NCBI RefSeq assembly: GCF_030252325.1
Contig: NZ_CP126981.1
Location: forward strand, 620,001 to 684,000
Direction: 5' to 3'
DNA: 64,000 nt
Source of the DNA: Candidatus Mycobacterium wuenschmannii
GTDB lineage: Bacteria; Actinomycetota; Actinomycetes; Mycobacteriales; Mycobacteriaceae
Shown here: positions 21,019 through 28,518 of the stretch, in pieces
Layout of the letters: each line of letters starts with the position of its first letter
Position numbering within the stretch: position 1 is the first letter of the stretch
Made by a program: the position numbers and the translations under genes
The notes under the pieces: generated by a model
The model's database searches: none
What the model was told of the DNA's origin: nothing
Seen by the model: the letters and a program-made list of their open reading frames with translations, nothing else

Positions 21019-21097
21019 GAGCTGCCTCCGAGAGTTTCATTAACCAAAAGCGGTAATGACATTATCAGCAGGTCGGGGGCCTTTGCTCGGGTACCGC

Positions 21098-22681
21098 TCA
21101 GCCGCCGCGGGGCCGTGTCAGGGTGAAGTGCTCGACCTCGCTGATCGCGCCGTAGGGCCCGGTGACGGCGTAGTGGGTGGCCTTGATCGTCGTATTGCCA
21201 CCCGGCGATCCGGGGTCGACGTCGAACGCGACGAAGCCGTAGGGGTGCTCGCCGTCCCTGAATGCCGACCAGGGCGCGTCTTCGACCACGTAAACGGGCT
21301 TCTTGCGCCCGATCGAGTCGAGGTCGGAGCCCAGCCCGGTGACCACCCGACAGCGCGGTTCCGGGAAGAACAGGCCGTTCGACGGTGACGATGTGCCGCC
21401 TCCACCGATGACCACGTGAACGGTCCCTTTGGTCGTGTCGATGACATCGCCGTGGTCGGACACCGGAATCGGCGTCCTGGCCTCGGTGTCCTGGGTGCCG
21501 CGCAGTGGATGGGTGCGCTCGTAATGGTGCTCGTGACCGCAGACCACGAGGTCGACCTGATAGCGGTCGAACAGCGGCAGCCATTCCTGCCGGATGCCCA
21601 GGTCGGCGCCGTTGGTGTGATCGGCCGTCGACACCGCGGTCTGGTGCATGCACACGATCACCCAGTCGACCCGCTTGTCGGCACGCGCGCTCGCGAGTTC
21701 GGTTTCCAGCCAACGCTTTTGCGCGCCCCCGGAATAGCCGTGCACGTAGGTGTTGCCGCCGTCCTGATAGCAGATGTCGTCGTTGTTGAGGCTGATGATG
21801 CGTACCGAGCCGGCCGTGAAGGAGTACCACAGACCGCGAAGCTCGCCGTCGGAGCGCGAGTCGGGCAGGGCGAAATAGGTCTGGTAGGCGGCGAATCCGA
21901 TGGGGCCGTTACCCAATTCGTTCTCGTGGTTGCCCGCCGCGGGCATCCACGGGCGATAGCGCGCGGAGCGAGTGTTGTTGTCGAACCAGTCCGACCAGGT
22001 GCGGATGCGGTCGTGTGCGAGGTTGGCGTAGCAGAGGTCGCCGTTGACCAGGTTGAACAGCGGGCCGAGCTTCTCGATTGCGGTAGTGATATCGCCGGCC
22101 GCCGGCGAGCCCAGGTTGTCGCTGACGTAGCTCTTCTTGTTCAGCCGGCCCAGCGTCGGGGTGGCCTGATCGCCAAAGCTCGTGAATCGCAACGGACTTC
22201 GCCCGGACGGGGCGGTCCGTACGGTGCCGAGCTCAGGGTTGGTGCCGTCGTGCACCGCGGCGTACACATAGTCGGTGTCCGGGGCGAGGTTGTCGAGCCT
22301 GGCGTGATGCACCCGGACCTCGGTTTTCGATTTCGCGTCCCGGTAGGTGCGCGTTTCGGCGGTCACCGTGCGGCCGAATCCGCCCGTCGAGGTCCCGGCC
22401 ATGACGCGCGGATTGCTGACGGCGTCGGTCGTGTGCCACGAGACGACGACCTCCGAGGACGCATCGCGGCCGAATTGCAGATGCAGGCCGCCCACCGGCT
22501 GGGCGCCGCTGCGAGTCGGCTGGGACCACAGGCTCGGAGCGCGACCGGGCGTCCCGAGCAGCGCGACGCCGCCGGCGCCGAGGCCGGCGCCGAGGAGCGT
22601 CGTCGCCGCGCCCGTCGTCAACAGTGTGCGGCGGGTGATGCGCGGCGGCGAGGTGTCCTGCCGTGGGGACTCGTCGACCAT
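21098..22681 (-). CDS. Tat-exported purple acid phosphatase-type metallophosphatase
   Basis: 527 residues, similar to M. tuberculosis Rv2577. The N-terminus carries a Tat-type signal (ITRRTLLTTGAATTLLGAGLGAGGVALLG, residues about 15-43). An N-terminal fibronectin-like purple-acid-phosphatase domain (LQFGRDASSEVVVSWHTTD) precedes the catalytic domain with FTSFGDQAT, LVNGDLCYAN, PAAGNHENE, VIVCMHQ and VCGHEHHYERTHP, which supply the metal ligands (GDx, GDxxYx, GNH, H, GHxH). Expected to hydrolyse phosphomonoesters in the cell envelope. ATG at 22681. Monocistronic by spacing. Confidence 0.93.
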   Translation of the reverse strand: MVDESPRQDTSPPRITRRTLLTTGAATTLLGAGLGAGGVALLGTPGRAPSLWSQPTRSGAQPVGGLHLQFGRDASSEVVVSWHTTDAVSNPRVMAGTSTGGFGRTVTAETRTYRDAKSKTEVRVHHARLDNLAPDTDYVYAAVHDGTNPELGTVRTAPSGRSPLRFTSFGDQATPTLGRLNKKSYVSDNLGSPAAGDITTAIEKLGPLFNLVNGDLCYANLAHDRIRTWSDWFDNNTRSARYRPWMPAAGNHENELGNGPIGFAAYQTYFALPDSRSDGELRGLWYSFTAGSVRIISLNNDDICYQDGGNTYVHGYSGGAQKRWLETELASARADKRVDWVIVCMHQTAVSTADHTNGADLGIRQEWLPLFDRYQVDLVVCGHEHHYERTHPLRGTQDTEARTPIPVSDHGDVIDTTKGTVHVVIGGGGTSSPSNGLFFPEPRCRVVTGLGSDLDSIGRKKPVYVVEDAPWSAFRDGEHPYGFVAFDVDPGSPGGNTTIKATHYAVTGPYGAISEVEHFTLTRPRGG

Positions 22682-22722
22682 GCTTCTTTCTTACCTTTCG
22701 CTGTGCTGAGGGCCGATGAACG

Positions 22723-23061
22723 CTAGACCGCGAATACGTAAACCCACGCCTGCGGACCCGACCGCAGCGGGACCGAAATCCGGCGGTAGTCGTCGACCTC
22801 GTAGGCGTCGGCCGCGGCCAAATCCGCGCCAGTGATCGTGAAGACGGTTCCGTCGATATGGGCGTCCGGCCGGCTGGACGGCCGCAGGATCGGATGCCGA
22901 TCGCTGCCGCTCGCGGCGATGACCTGCGGGTCTGTGATTGTCAGGTGCCGGAGTTCGTAGCCGACGACCGCGTCGGGGTAGCCGGCCAATTCGCGGCCGA
23001 ATATGGCACGTTGGACGTCGTGTTGGCGGAGCGTTCCATAGGAGAACAGCAGCTGGGTCAC
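22723..23061 (-). CDS. AIG2-like / gamma-glutamylcyclotransferase-fold protein
   Basis: 112 residues. The start MTQLLFSYGTLRQHDVQRAIFG contains the family signature YGTLR with flanking hydrophobics, which forms the substrate pocket of gamma-glutamylcyclotransferase-fold proteins. The later D-G-T-V-F-T-I and LAAADAYEVDDYRRISVPL carry the 'D-x-x-E-x-x-x-Y-R' ending that holds the catalytic Glu in the family. A substrate such as a gamma-glutamylamine is a family-based guess. Reads in the same direction as the phosphatase, 41 bp apart. Confidence 0.85.
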   Translation of the reverse strand: MTQLLFSYGTLRQHDVQRAIFGRELAGYPDAVVGYELRHLTITDPQVIAASGSDRHPILRPSSRPDAHIDGTVFTITGADLAAADAYEVDDYRRISVPLRSGPQAWVYVFAV

Positions 23062-23122
23062 TGACGGTACCTAACATCCCGTGCCGCGGTTCGCCACCGC
23101 AGCGACACCGAACGGCACGCGG

Positions 23123-23148
23123 AAAGCGCGGTAAAGGCCGCTTTTTTT
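23123..23148 (+). terminator. Hairpin plus T7 on the + strand, no gene directly upstream
   Basis: GCGG and CCGC (or the alternative AAAGCG and CGCTTT) flank a short loop and are followed directly by seven T. This looks like an intrinsic terminator reading rightward. The nearest upstream gene is on the other strand, so its client transcript is unknown. Confidence 0.4.
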
Positions 23149-23778
23149 CAGCTATTTCTCAGCTTTGAGATGCGCCCGAGATTCCAATCATGATCACTGT
23201 CAGTTGCCTAATAACGACGCGAACTGTTTGCAATCCTCGACATCCGCACAATAGTCGGCGCGCCTTTCTCTGACGGCCGCGAACTGCCGGTGCGCGGGGC
23301 TTCGGGACGGCGTCGTCGGCGGTGACGGGGGACGGGTGCGAAGGGGTGGAACGGAGCGCGCCCACGCGCCGCGCCGAGGTGGCGGCCAGTCCGGGGCGCG
23401 GACCCTCGGGTCTGACTCGGGTAGCTCAATTATGAAGATGGCGAGGCCATTACGGCCGGTCCGGCAGGCCCGACGGTTAGCCGGAGCCGCGCGACGTGCT
23501 TTGCCGGCGTGCGGGGGAATTCGCATCCGAGGACGATCGCGATGCGGTTCGCGCGCGGTCGGGGCCAGTGCGGAAAACAAGCTACTGGTCGACGCCCAAT
23601 AGCCACCTCGGGCCCGGGTGGTTTCCTAGCCACCGATCGTCCCTGGGAACCCGCTGTATGCAGGCCCGGAAAAATTGTCGCCCGCGCAATGTCTCTTTGG
23701 CTTTTCTCAGCACAAGATGCGCTTTTGTGATTTAAGATTGCGCAACTGTCAGACCTCTCACACGCCCGCTTCACGTTT

Positions 23779-23795
23779 AGTTAATTGCATTAACT
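23779..23795. promoter_or_regulatory. 17-bp palindrome upstream of the PE gene, possible operator
   Basis: AGTTAAT-TGC-ATTAACT, two perfect 7-bp arms around a 3-bp centre, 47 bp before the PE start. Its AT content stands out against the GC-rich surroundings. A dimeric repressor site or Lsr2-nucleation site is possible; no regulator is identified. Confidence 0.4.
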
Positions 23796-23841
23796 CATCG
23801 CCGGCCGGCCAAGGGTCTGACATCAGTCTGAAGGAGGATCG

Positions 23842-24141
23842 GTGTCGTTTGTCACTGCGCAACCGGAAGATCTGTCCGGTGCCGCGGGCGGTCTGGCGGG
23901 GATCGGCGATGCGATGGCGGCGCGAAACGCCGCTGCGGCTACGCCAACTACCGGTCTGGCACCGGCCGCTTCGGATATTGTTTCCGCGATGACCGCGGCG
24001 CAGTTCGGTAAGCACGGCGCCGCCTATCAGCAGATTGCCGCGCAAGCGGCGCTGGTGCACGAGCAAGTAGTAGCCGCGTTGCGTTCCGGGGCGGGAGCGT
24101 ATGCGCTGACCGAGGCGGCGAATGCAGCTGCTGCCGACTAA
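23842..24141 (+). CDS. PE family protein
   Basis: 99 residues, GTG start at 23842 with AAGGAGGATC just upstream. Sequence begins SFVTAQPEDLSGAAGGLAGIGDAM with Pro-Glu at residues 8-9, the defining feature of the family; the whole protein is the PE helical hairpin with no C-terminal extension. Near the C-terminus Y-A-L-T-E fits the type VII export motif YxxxD/E. PE proteins pair with a PPE partner and are secreted by ESX systems; the PPE gene follows 15 bp later. Probably an ESX-5-type substrate, judged from the cassette composition. Confidence 0.93.
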   Translation: MSFVTAQPEDLSGAAGGLAGIGDAMAARNAAAATPTTGLAPAASDIVSAMTAAQFGKHGAAYQQIAAQAALVHEQVVAALRSGAGAYALTEAANAAAAD

Positions 24142-24156
24142 GGGGGGCCTGGGTCG

Positions 24157-25389
24157 ATGAGTTTCATGGTGTTTCCGCCGGAGTTCAACTCGGCGTTGAT
24201 GTACAGCGGCGCGGGGTCGGGGCCGCTGATGGCGGCCGCCTCGGCGTGGAGTGAGCTGGCCGCGGATCTAGAGTCCACCGCCGCCTCCTATCAGGCGGTG
24301 CTGGGACAGCTGACCGGTGCCAGCTGGTTGGGCCCGTCCTCGGCTCGGATGGCCGCGGCGACGGCGCCGTACGTCGACTGGCTGGCGCTCACCGCCGGCC
24401 AGGCCGCGCAGACTTCGGCTCAGGCCTCGTTTGCCGCCGCGGCGTACGAGGGCGCGTTTGCCGCCACGGTCCCGCCGGCGGTGATCGCGGCCAACCGTGC
24501 ACTGCTGGCGGCGCTGGTCGCGACGAACTTCCTGGGGATCAACACGCCGGCGATCATGGCCACCGAAGCGCACTACATGGAGATGTGGTTCCAGGACGGC
24601 CTGACGATGGACACCTACGCGACGACCGCGCAGCAGGCCGTCGTGCTGCCGCAGCAGAGTCCGGCACCCTCGCCCAGCGACGGCGGCACTTCGGCCAACG
24701 CGGCCGCGGCCGCGCAGTCGACCGCACAGTCGTTGACCAATTCGAGCACCAACCTGGTGACCGCGCTGCAGAACATGTTCCCGTCGCTGACCAGCAACAC
24801 CGCGTCGTCGAACGGTCTTCTCAGCACGGCGGCCGCCCCGGCCGGCGCCCAGAGCGCGGGCACGGCCGGCACCGCGGCGGCGGGCGCGCCGGTCGCTACC
24901 TCGACCGCCGGTGCACTGCTGCCCATCCAGGGCGTGTATTACCTGACCACGTTCGCGAGCATGCCCGTCAAGATGTTGATGAGCCTGGCCAACTCGATGA
25001 GCGCCAGCGAGGCCATGCAGGCGGGCCAGCAGGCGATGCTTGCCGAGGTCCAGACGCTGATGGACACCAAGTTGAAGGCGATGCTGGCGAGCATCTCGGG
25101 TCAGATGCGCGGCTTCGGGTCGCAGATCACCGCGCAGCTGGCGGGTGCCAGCAAGCTCGGTGGGCTGTCGGTCCCGAACGGTTGGGCGCAGTCCGCCCCG
25201 GAGATGGTGCGCGCCGCACCGATCCTGCCGGCCAACAGCGTCGCCGCGCCGGTGGCGTCGTTGGCGCAAACGCCGACCAGTCCGTACACCCAAGCGCTCA
25301 TGGGTGCCCTCAACGGGCGCGGCATGGGCACGCAGGCCGCCAAGACGGCGTCCGTGAAAGTTGAGACTCGCACGCCGGCCGGCGGATGA
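24157..25389 (+). CDS. PPE family protein, SVP subfamily
   Basis: 410 residues. The N-terminal 180 residues form the PPE domain: FPPEFNSALMYSG (Pro-Pro-Glu at 7-9), W-L-G at about 60, then the long helices that pack on PE and EspG. A Ser/Ala/Thr-rich linker follows (about 170-260), and near residue 337 the motif GGLSVPNGW identifies the PPE-SVP subfamily (GxxSVPxxW). Exported as a heterodimer with the PE protein encoded just upstream; role at the cell surface unknown. The cassette continues with two Esx genes. Confidence 0.94.
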   Translation: MSFMVFPPEFNSALMYSGAGSGPLMAAASAWSELAADLESTAASYQAVLGQLTGASWLGPSSARMAAATAPYVDWLALTAGQAAQTSAQASFAAAAYEGAFAATVPPAVIAANRALLAALVATNFLGINTPAIMATEAHYMEMWFQDGLTMDTYATTAQQAVVLPQQSPAPSPSDGGTSANAAAAAQSTAQSLTNSSTNLVTALQNMFPSLTSNTASSNGLLSTAAAPAGAQSAGTAGTAAAGAPVATSTAGALLPIQGVYYLTTFASMPVKMLMSLANSMSASEAMQAGQQAMLAEVQTLMDTKLKAMLASISGQMRGFGSQITAQLAGASKLGGLSVPNGWAQSAPEMVRAAPILPANSVAAPVASLAQTPTSPYTQALMGALNGRGMGTQAAKTASVKVETRTPAGG

Positions 25390-25457
25390 GAAGTGGGGGA
25401 TGCCTTTGCTGCAGGACGCACTAACCCAAGACATGTCAGCTAACTAAGGAGATAGAT

Positions 25458-25754
25458 ATGCCTACGCGTTTTATGACTGACCCGCACGAGATGCGGGCAA
25501 TGGCGGGCCGTTTCGACGTGCACGCGCAGACCGTTGAGGACGAGGCCCGCAAGATGTGGGCGTCGAGCACCAACATCGCCGGCGCCGGCTGGAGCGGTAC
25601 CGCTCAGGCCACGTCCTACGACACCATGGGCCAGATGAACACGGCCTTCCGCAACATCGTGAACATGTTGCACGGGGTCCGTGACGGACTGATCCGCGAC
25701 GCCAACCACTACGAGAGCCAAGAGCAGGCCTCGCAGCAGATCCTGTCAAGCTAG
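25458..25754 (+). CDS. WXG100 protein of the EsxJ/K/M/P/W (QILSS) subfamily
   Basis: 98 residues. [32 protein letters not shown] at the start, W-S-G at about 43-45 in the turn, and the C-terminus ASQQILSS, which is the subfamily's signature. Y-E-S-Q-E near the C-terminus fits the YxxxD/E secretion motif. In M. tuberculosis the equivalent proteins form heterodimers with the Mtb9.9-type partner and are ESX-5-associated. Preceded by AAGGAGATAGAT, a good Shine-Dalgarno. Confidence 0.95.
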   Translation: MPTRFMTDPHEMRAMAGRFDVHAQTVEDEARKMWASSTNIAGAGWSGTAQATSYDTMGQMNTAFRNIVNMLHGVRDGLIRDANHYESQEQASQQILSS

Positions 25755-25785
25755 TCGATCACCGAAACTACTTAGGAGAACAGTC

Positions 25786-26070
25786 ATGTCGATCAGTTAC
25801 CAGTTCGGTGACGTGGATGCCCACGGCGCGCTGATCCGCGCCCAGGCCGCTTCCCTGGAGGCCGAGCACCAGGCCATCGTCCGCGATGTGCTGGCTGCCG
25901 GTGACTTCTGGGGCGGCTCGGGTTCCGTAGCGTGCCAGGAGTTCATCACCCAGTTGGGTCGCAACTTCCAGGTCATCTACGAGCAGGCGAACAGCCACGG
26001 CCAGAAGGTGCAGAGCGCCGGCAACAACATGTCGAGCACCGACTCGGCTGTTGGGTCCAGCTGGGCCTGA
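25786..26070 (+). CDS. WXG100 protein of the EsxI/L/N/O/V (Mtb9.9) subfamily
   Basis: 94 residues: SYQFGDVDAHGALIRAQA, FWGG at about 43-46 (the WxG turn), QEFITQLGRNFQVIYEQAN and the C-terminus TDSAVGSSWA. It is nearly identical in pattern to the Mtb9.9 family of T-cell antigens. Expected to dimerise with the preceding Esx protein and leave the cell through a type VII system. Last gene of the PE-PPE-Esx-Esx cassette; a strong terminator follows at 26095. Confidence 0.95.
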   Translation: MSISYQFGDVDAHGALIRAQAASLEAEHQAIVRDVLAAGDFWGGSGSVACQEFITQLGRNFQVIYEQANSHGQKVQSAGNNMSSTDSAVGSSWA

Positions 26071-26094
26071 CGCTCTTCACCCCTTCGGGGTCGG

Positions 26095-26128
26095 AACGCA
26101 CCGGACATCGAATGTCCGGTGCGTTTTG
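26095..26128 (+). terminator. Rho-independent terminator of the PE-PPE-Esx cassette
   Basis: A perfect 13-bp stem, ACGCACCGGACAT and ATGTCCGGTGCGT, flanks a 3-nt CGA loop and ends in TTTT. It starts 25 bp after the last esx stop. A smaller hairpin, ACCCC-TTC-GGGGT, lies at 26079-26091. Such a long perfect stem is rare in mycobacteria and marks a clear end of the secretion operon. Confidence 0.85.
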
Positions 26129-26357
26129 TTATGGGTGCTGAATTCTGCTGTGGTCGTTGAGTACTCAGTCGTAGGGTGCTGCGGCCCACGCGTGTTCGAA
26201 TCTGGGGCGCGCGGCCGCGTATCGGACCTCCAAACCTCGGATCGGGGATCCGGTTGCCCGGGAATTAGGTCGCGCATTTCGCGTACTTTTCAGGCTGCTC
26301 TCAGTTGGCGTTCGAGAACAGAGTCGACGCCTTCGACGGTGCTGAGTCGTGGAGCGG

Positions 26358-27380
26358 CTACTCCGCCACCGCTGCACAACCACCGAGGATCGTGGTCGAC
26401 GCGAAATTGGCCGCATTCGCAAGGTGGTTATCCGTCGGGGTGTAGGTCGGCAGCGCGGTGACGAAAGCGCGGCGGTACTGAGCCGAGAGATCGGCCAGGT
26501 CCTGCCAGATGGCGTTATCGCTCTGCTTGCCAAGTGATTCCAGCTTGCCGGCGAATGAATTCATCACGGGACCGACCGCGTAGTTGACGGCCTTCTGCTC
26601 CTTGTTCCAGTAGATCGACGGAACGTTGGGATCCATCTGCTGCCACTCCGCGGTCTGCTGACCGAATGCGTCGAGCGCCGACTTCCACTCCGGGCACACA
26701 TTGTTGTCCGAGGTTAGAAATGGGGCCGGGCTGGCGAGATTGCCCACCGGGGCGATGTCGGATGGCGGCGCCGACGGTGTCACCAACGGTCCCCGTGCGG
26801 CGGCCGGACCGTCGGCGATGGCCGCGCATATCGCCCCAAGTGCGGACGATGCGCTGTTCGCCGCGCCGGCCAGATTGTTGTCTGCCGGTGTGTATTTCGG
26901 GATCCGTTCCGCGTACGCGCGCGCGTAGGCGATGAACTGTTGATAAAGCTCGCGCATCACGCGGTGCGGCGTCAACTTGACCAGACCCACTGCCTGTGCG
27001 GCCGCGCTGCGCATCGACTGCGCGGCAGCGATGAACTGCGCACGCTGCTTCGGGTTCCACGCCGACGCCGGCACGGAGCGGTCGCGGTCGTTCCACAGCC
27101 CCTGTCCGCTGTTCGCGAGTTCGTTGTTGATCGATGCCCACGCCGTGCAACTCGGGTCGTCGGTAATCACTGCCACCGGCCCGGTGTCTTTCGCGCTGGC
27201 GACGGCGGCGGTCTCCTGGCCCGGCCCGTTATCGGACCCGTCTTTCGGTCCTCCGGAACCCCCGTCCCCGAATAGCAATACGGCCGCGACGATCGTTGCC
27301 AACACGGCAACCGCGGCCACCCCACCCATGGCCCATTTCAGATTTTTGTTGTCTTTTGGGCCGTCAGTATTAGACGTCAC
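26358..27380 (-). CDS. Single-pass membrane protein with an internally duplicated extracytoplasmic domain
   Basis: 340 residues; not a family I can name. Basic/polar residues 1-15, one membrane helix at about 18-38, a Gly/Asp/Pro-rich linker to about 70, then two homologous domains at about 76-188 and 227-338. Each begins with a Cys-plus-Trp element (C78-TAWASI, C229-PEWKSAL), has a middle W-N-(P/K)-(K/E)-Q element and ends with P-x-YTP-x-DN-x-LA-x-AAN and a second Cys (C185, C335), so each repeat probably carries one disulfide. A Pro-rich linker (about 198-222) joins them. Probably displayed on the outer face of the membrane. Divergent from the SOS-controlled radical SAM gene. Confidence 0.75.
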   Translation of the reverse strand: MTSNTDGPKDNKNLKWAMGGVAAVAVLATIVAAVLLFGDGGSGGPKDGSDNGPGQETAAVASAKDTGPVAVITDDPSCTAWASINNELANSGQGLWNDRDRSVPASAWNPKQRAQFIAAAQSMRSAAAQAVGLVKLTPHRVMRELYQQFIAYARAYAERIPKYTPADNNLAGAANSASSALGAICAAIADGPAAARGPLVTPSAPPSDIAPVGNLASPAPFLTSDNNVCPEWKSALDAFGQQTAEWQQMDPNVPSIYWNKEQKAVNYAVGPVMNSFAGKLESLGKQSDNAIWQDLADLSAQYRRAFVTALPTYTPTDNHLANAANFASTTILGGCAAVAE

Positions 27381-27472
27381 GGTGGATTAGCTTAAATGAC
27401 AAGCCCGTTACCGCAGTGGTTTTGGCATCCGGCGCGACCGCGAACGCATCCTTTCTCAGGACGCTAACAGGG

Positions 27473-27478
27473 TTGACG
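27473..27478 (+). promoter_or_regulatory. Possible -35 element (TTGACG) of the radical SAM gene
   Basis: TTGACG lies just upstream of the SOS box and 34 bp before the start codon. Candidate -10 sequences (GAATAT at 27498, TATGGT at 27501) overlap or adjoin the box at non-ideal spacing, so the exact promoter is uncertain. LexA bound at the box would block it. Confidence 0.4.
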
Positions 27479-27483
27479 TATCG

Positions 27484-27499
27484 TCGAACATGCGTTCGA
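27484..27499. promoter_or_regulatory. SOS box (LexA operator), perfect mycobacterial consensus
   Basis: TCGAACATGCGTTCGA matches the mycobacterial/Gram-positive LexA consensus TCGAAC-N4-GTTCGA at all 12 fixed positions. It ends 7 bp before the ATG of the radical SAM gene and overlaps its likely promoter, so the gene should be induced by DNA damage. As I recall, M. tuberculosis Rv2578c is listed among LexA-controlled genes, which agrees. Confidence 0.85.
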
Positions 27500-27506
27500 A
27501 TATGGT

Positions 27507-28517
27507 ATGCGATGGGACGACCAGAACGTGCGTGTCGACGACGGCGCGCTACCCGGGTTGGAGCGCATCGGATTCGTTCGCAGTGTGCGGACGCCGCAGT
27601 TCGACGGCATCACCTTTCACGAGGTGCTGTGCAAGTCGGCGTTGAACAAGGTCCCGCACGCCACCGCGTTGCCGTTCCAGTACACCGTCAACGGATACCG
27701 CGGCTGTTCGCACGCCTGTCGCTACTGCTTCGCTCGGCCCACGCACGAGTATCTGGACTTGGACTGCGGCAACGACTTTGACACTCAGGTGATCGTGAAG
27801 ACCAACATCGTCGATGTGCTGCGCCGTGAACTCGGCCGCCGGTCATGGTCTCGCGAGACGGTCGCACTGGGCACCAACACCGATCCCTACCAACGCGCCG
27901 AGGGCCGCTACGCATTGATGCCGGGCATCATCGGCGCCCTCGCCGAGTCGGGCACTCCGCTGTCGATCCTGACCAAAGGGACGTTGCTGCACCGGGATCT
28001 GCCGCTGATCGCCACGGCCGCCGAGCAGGTGCCGGTCGGTGTCTCGGTGTCGCTGGCCGTCGGCGACCCGGAGATGCACCGTCGAGTCGAACCGGGCACG
28101 CCGACGCCGCAGGCGCGACTGGGCCTCATCGCCGCGATCCGCGCGGCCGGTCTGGACTGCCACGTGATGGTCGCACCGGTGCTGCCGCATCTGACGGACT
28201 CGACCGAGCACCTCGACTACCTACTGCGCGAGATCGCAGCGGCCGGGGCCACTGGTGTCACGGTGTTCGGCCTGCATCTACGGGGATCGACGCGCGGCTG
28301 GTTCATGTCATGGCTGGCACAGTCGTACCCGCACCTGGTGCGGCGCTATCGCGAATTGTACGGGCGCGGAGCGTATCTGCCCCCGGCGTACCGCGAGGAG
28401 TTGCGGGCCAGGGCGGCGCCGCTGATCGCCAGGTACGGGCTGGCCCGCGATCAGCGTCGGACCGAACCGGCGCCGCCGCGGCCGGCTGCCGCGGCGGTCC
28501 AGCCGACGCTGTTCTGA
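27507..28517 (+). CDS. Radical SAM protein, Rv2578c family
   Basis: 336 residues. The iron-sulfur motif GCSHACRYCFAR (C-x3-C-x2-C, about residues 71-78) in the sequence NGYRGCSHACRYCFARPTHEYL defines the radical SAM fold; later segments (VALGTNTDPYQRAEG, LSILTKGTLLHRDLPL, VSVSLAVGDPEMHRRVEPGTPTPQARL) match the Rv2578c/SPL-like subgroup. The overall resemblance to spore photoproduct lyase-type proteins and the SOS box suggest a DNA-damage role, but no activity is established to my knowledge. Start ATG at 27507 gives MRWDDQ, comparable to the MRW start of the M. tuberculosis protein. The start is so close to the candidate promoter that a leaderless transcript or a later GTG start is possible. 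Confidence 0.92.
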   Translation: MRWDDQNVRVDDGALPGLERIGFVRSVRTPQFDGITFHEVLCKSALNKVPHATALPFQYTVNGYRGCSHACRYCFARPTHEYLDLDCGNDFDTQVIVKTNIVDVLRRELGRRSWSRETVALGTNTDPYQRAEGRYALMPGIIGALAESGTPLSILTKGTLLHRDLPLIATAAEQVPVGVSVSLAVGDPEMHRRVEPGTPTPQARLGLIAAIRAAGLDCHVMVAPVLPHLTDSTEHLDYLLREIAAAGATGVTVFGLHLRGSTRGWFMSWLAQSYPHLVRRYRELYGRGAYLPPAYREELRARAAPLIARYGLARDQRRTEPAPPRPAAAAVQPTLF

Positions 28518-28518
28518 C

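Larger units (their letters stand above)
23062..23841. other. 780-bp region upstream of the PE gene; no gene seen
   Basis: Open frames here overlap one another on both strands and show no recognisable domain. The region contains a T7-tailed hairpin at 23123-23148 on the + strand, a run of GC-rich non-coding DNA, and then a less GC-rich 150 bp (about 23690-23840) with a 17-bp palindrome at 23779-23795, which probably holds the promoter of the PE-PPE-Esx cassette. Confidence 0.55.

Noticed and set aside
21054..21064. TAATG-A-CATTA palindrome upstream of the acyl-CoA dehydrogenase
   Set aside because: Arms are only 5 bp in an AT-richer promoter region; too short to claim.
23160..23780. Several open frames of 60-120 codons upstream of the PE gene
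   Set aside because: Arg- and Pro-rich, mutually overlapping on both strands, no motif or ribosome-binding site.
26160..26215. tRNA-like TTCGAAT box near 26194
   Set aside because: The flanking bases do not pair into a T-stem and no acceptor, D or anticodon arm can be drawn.
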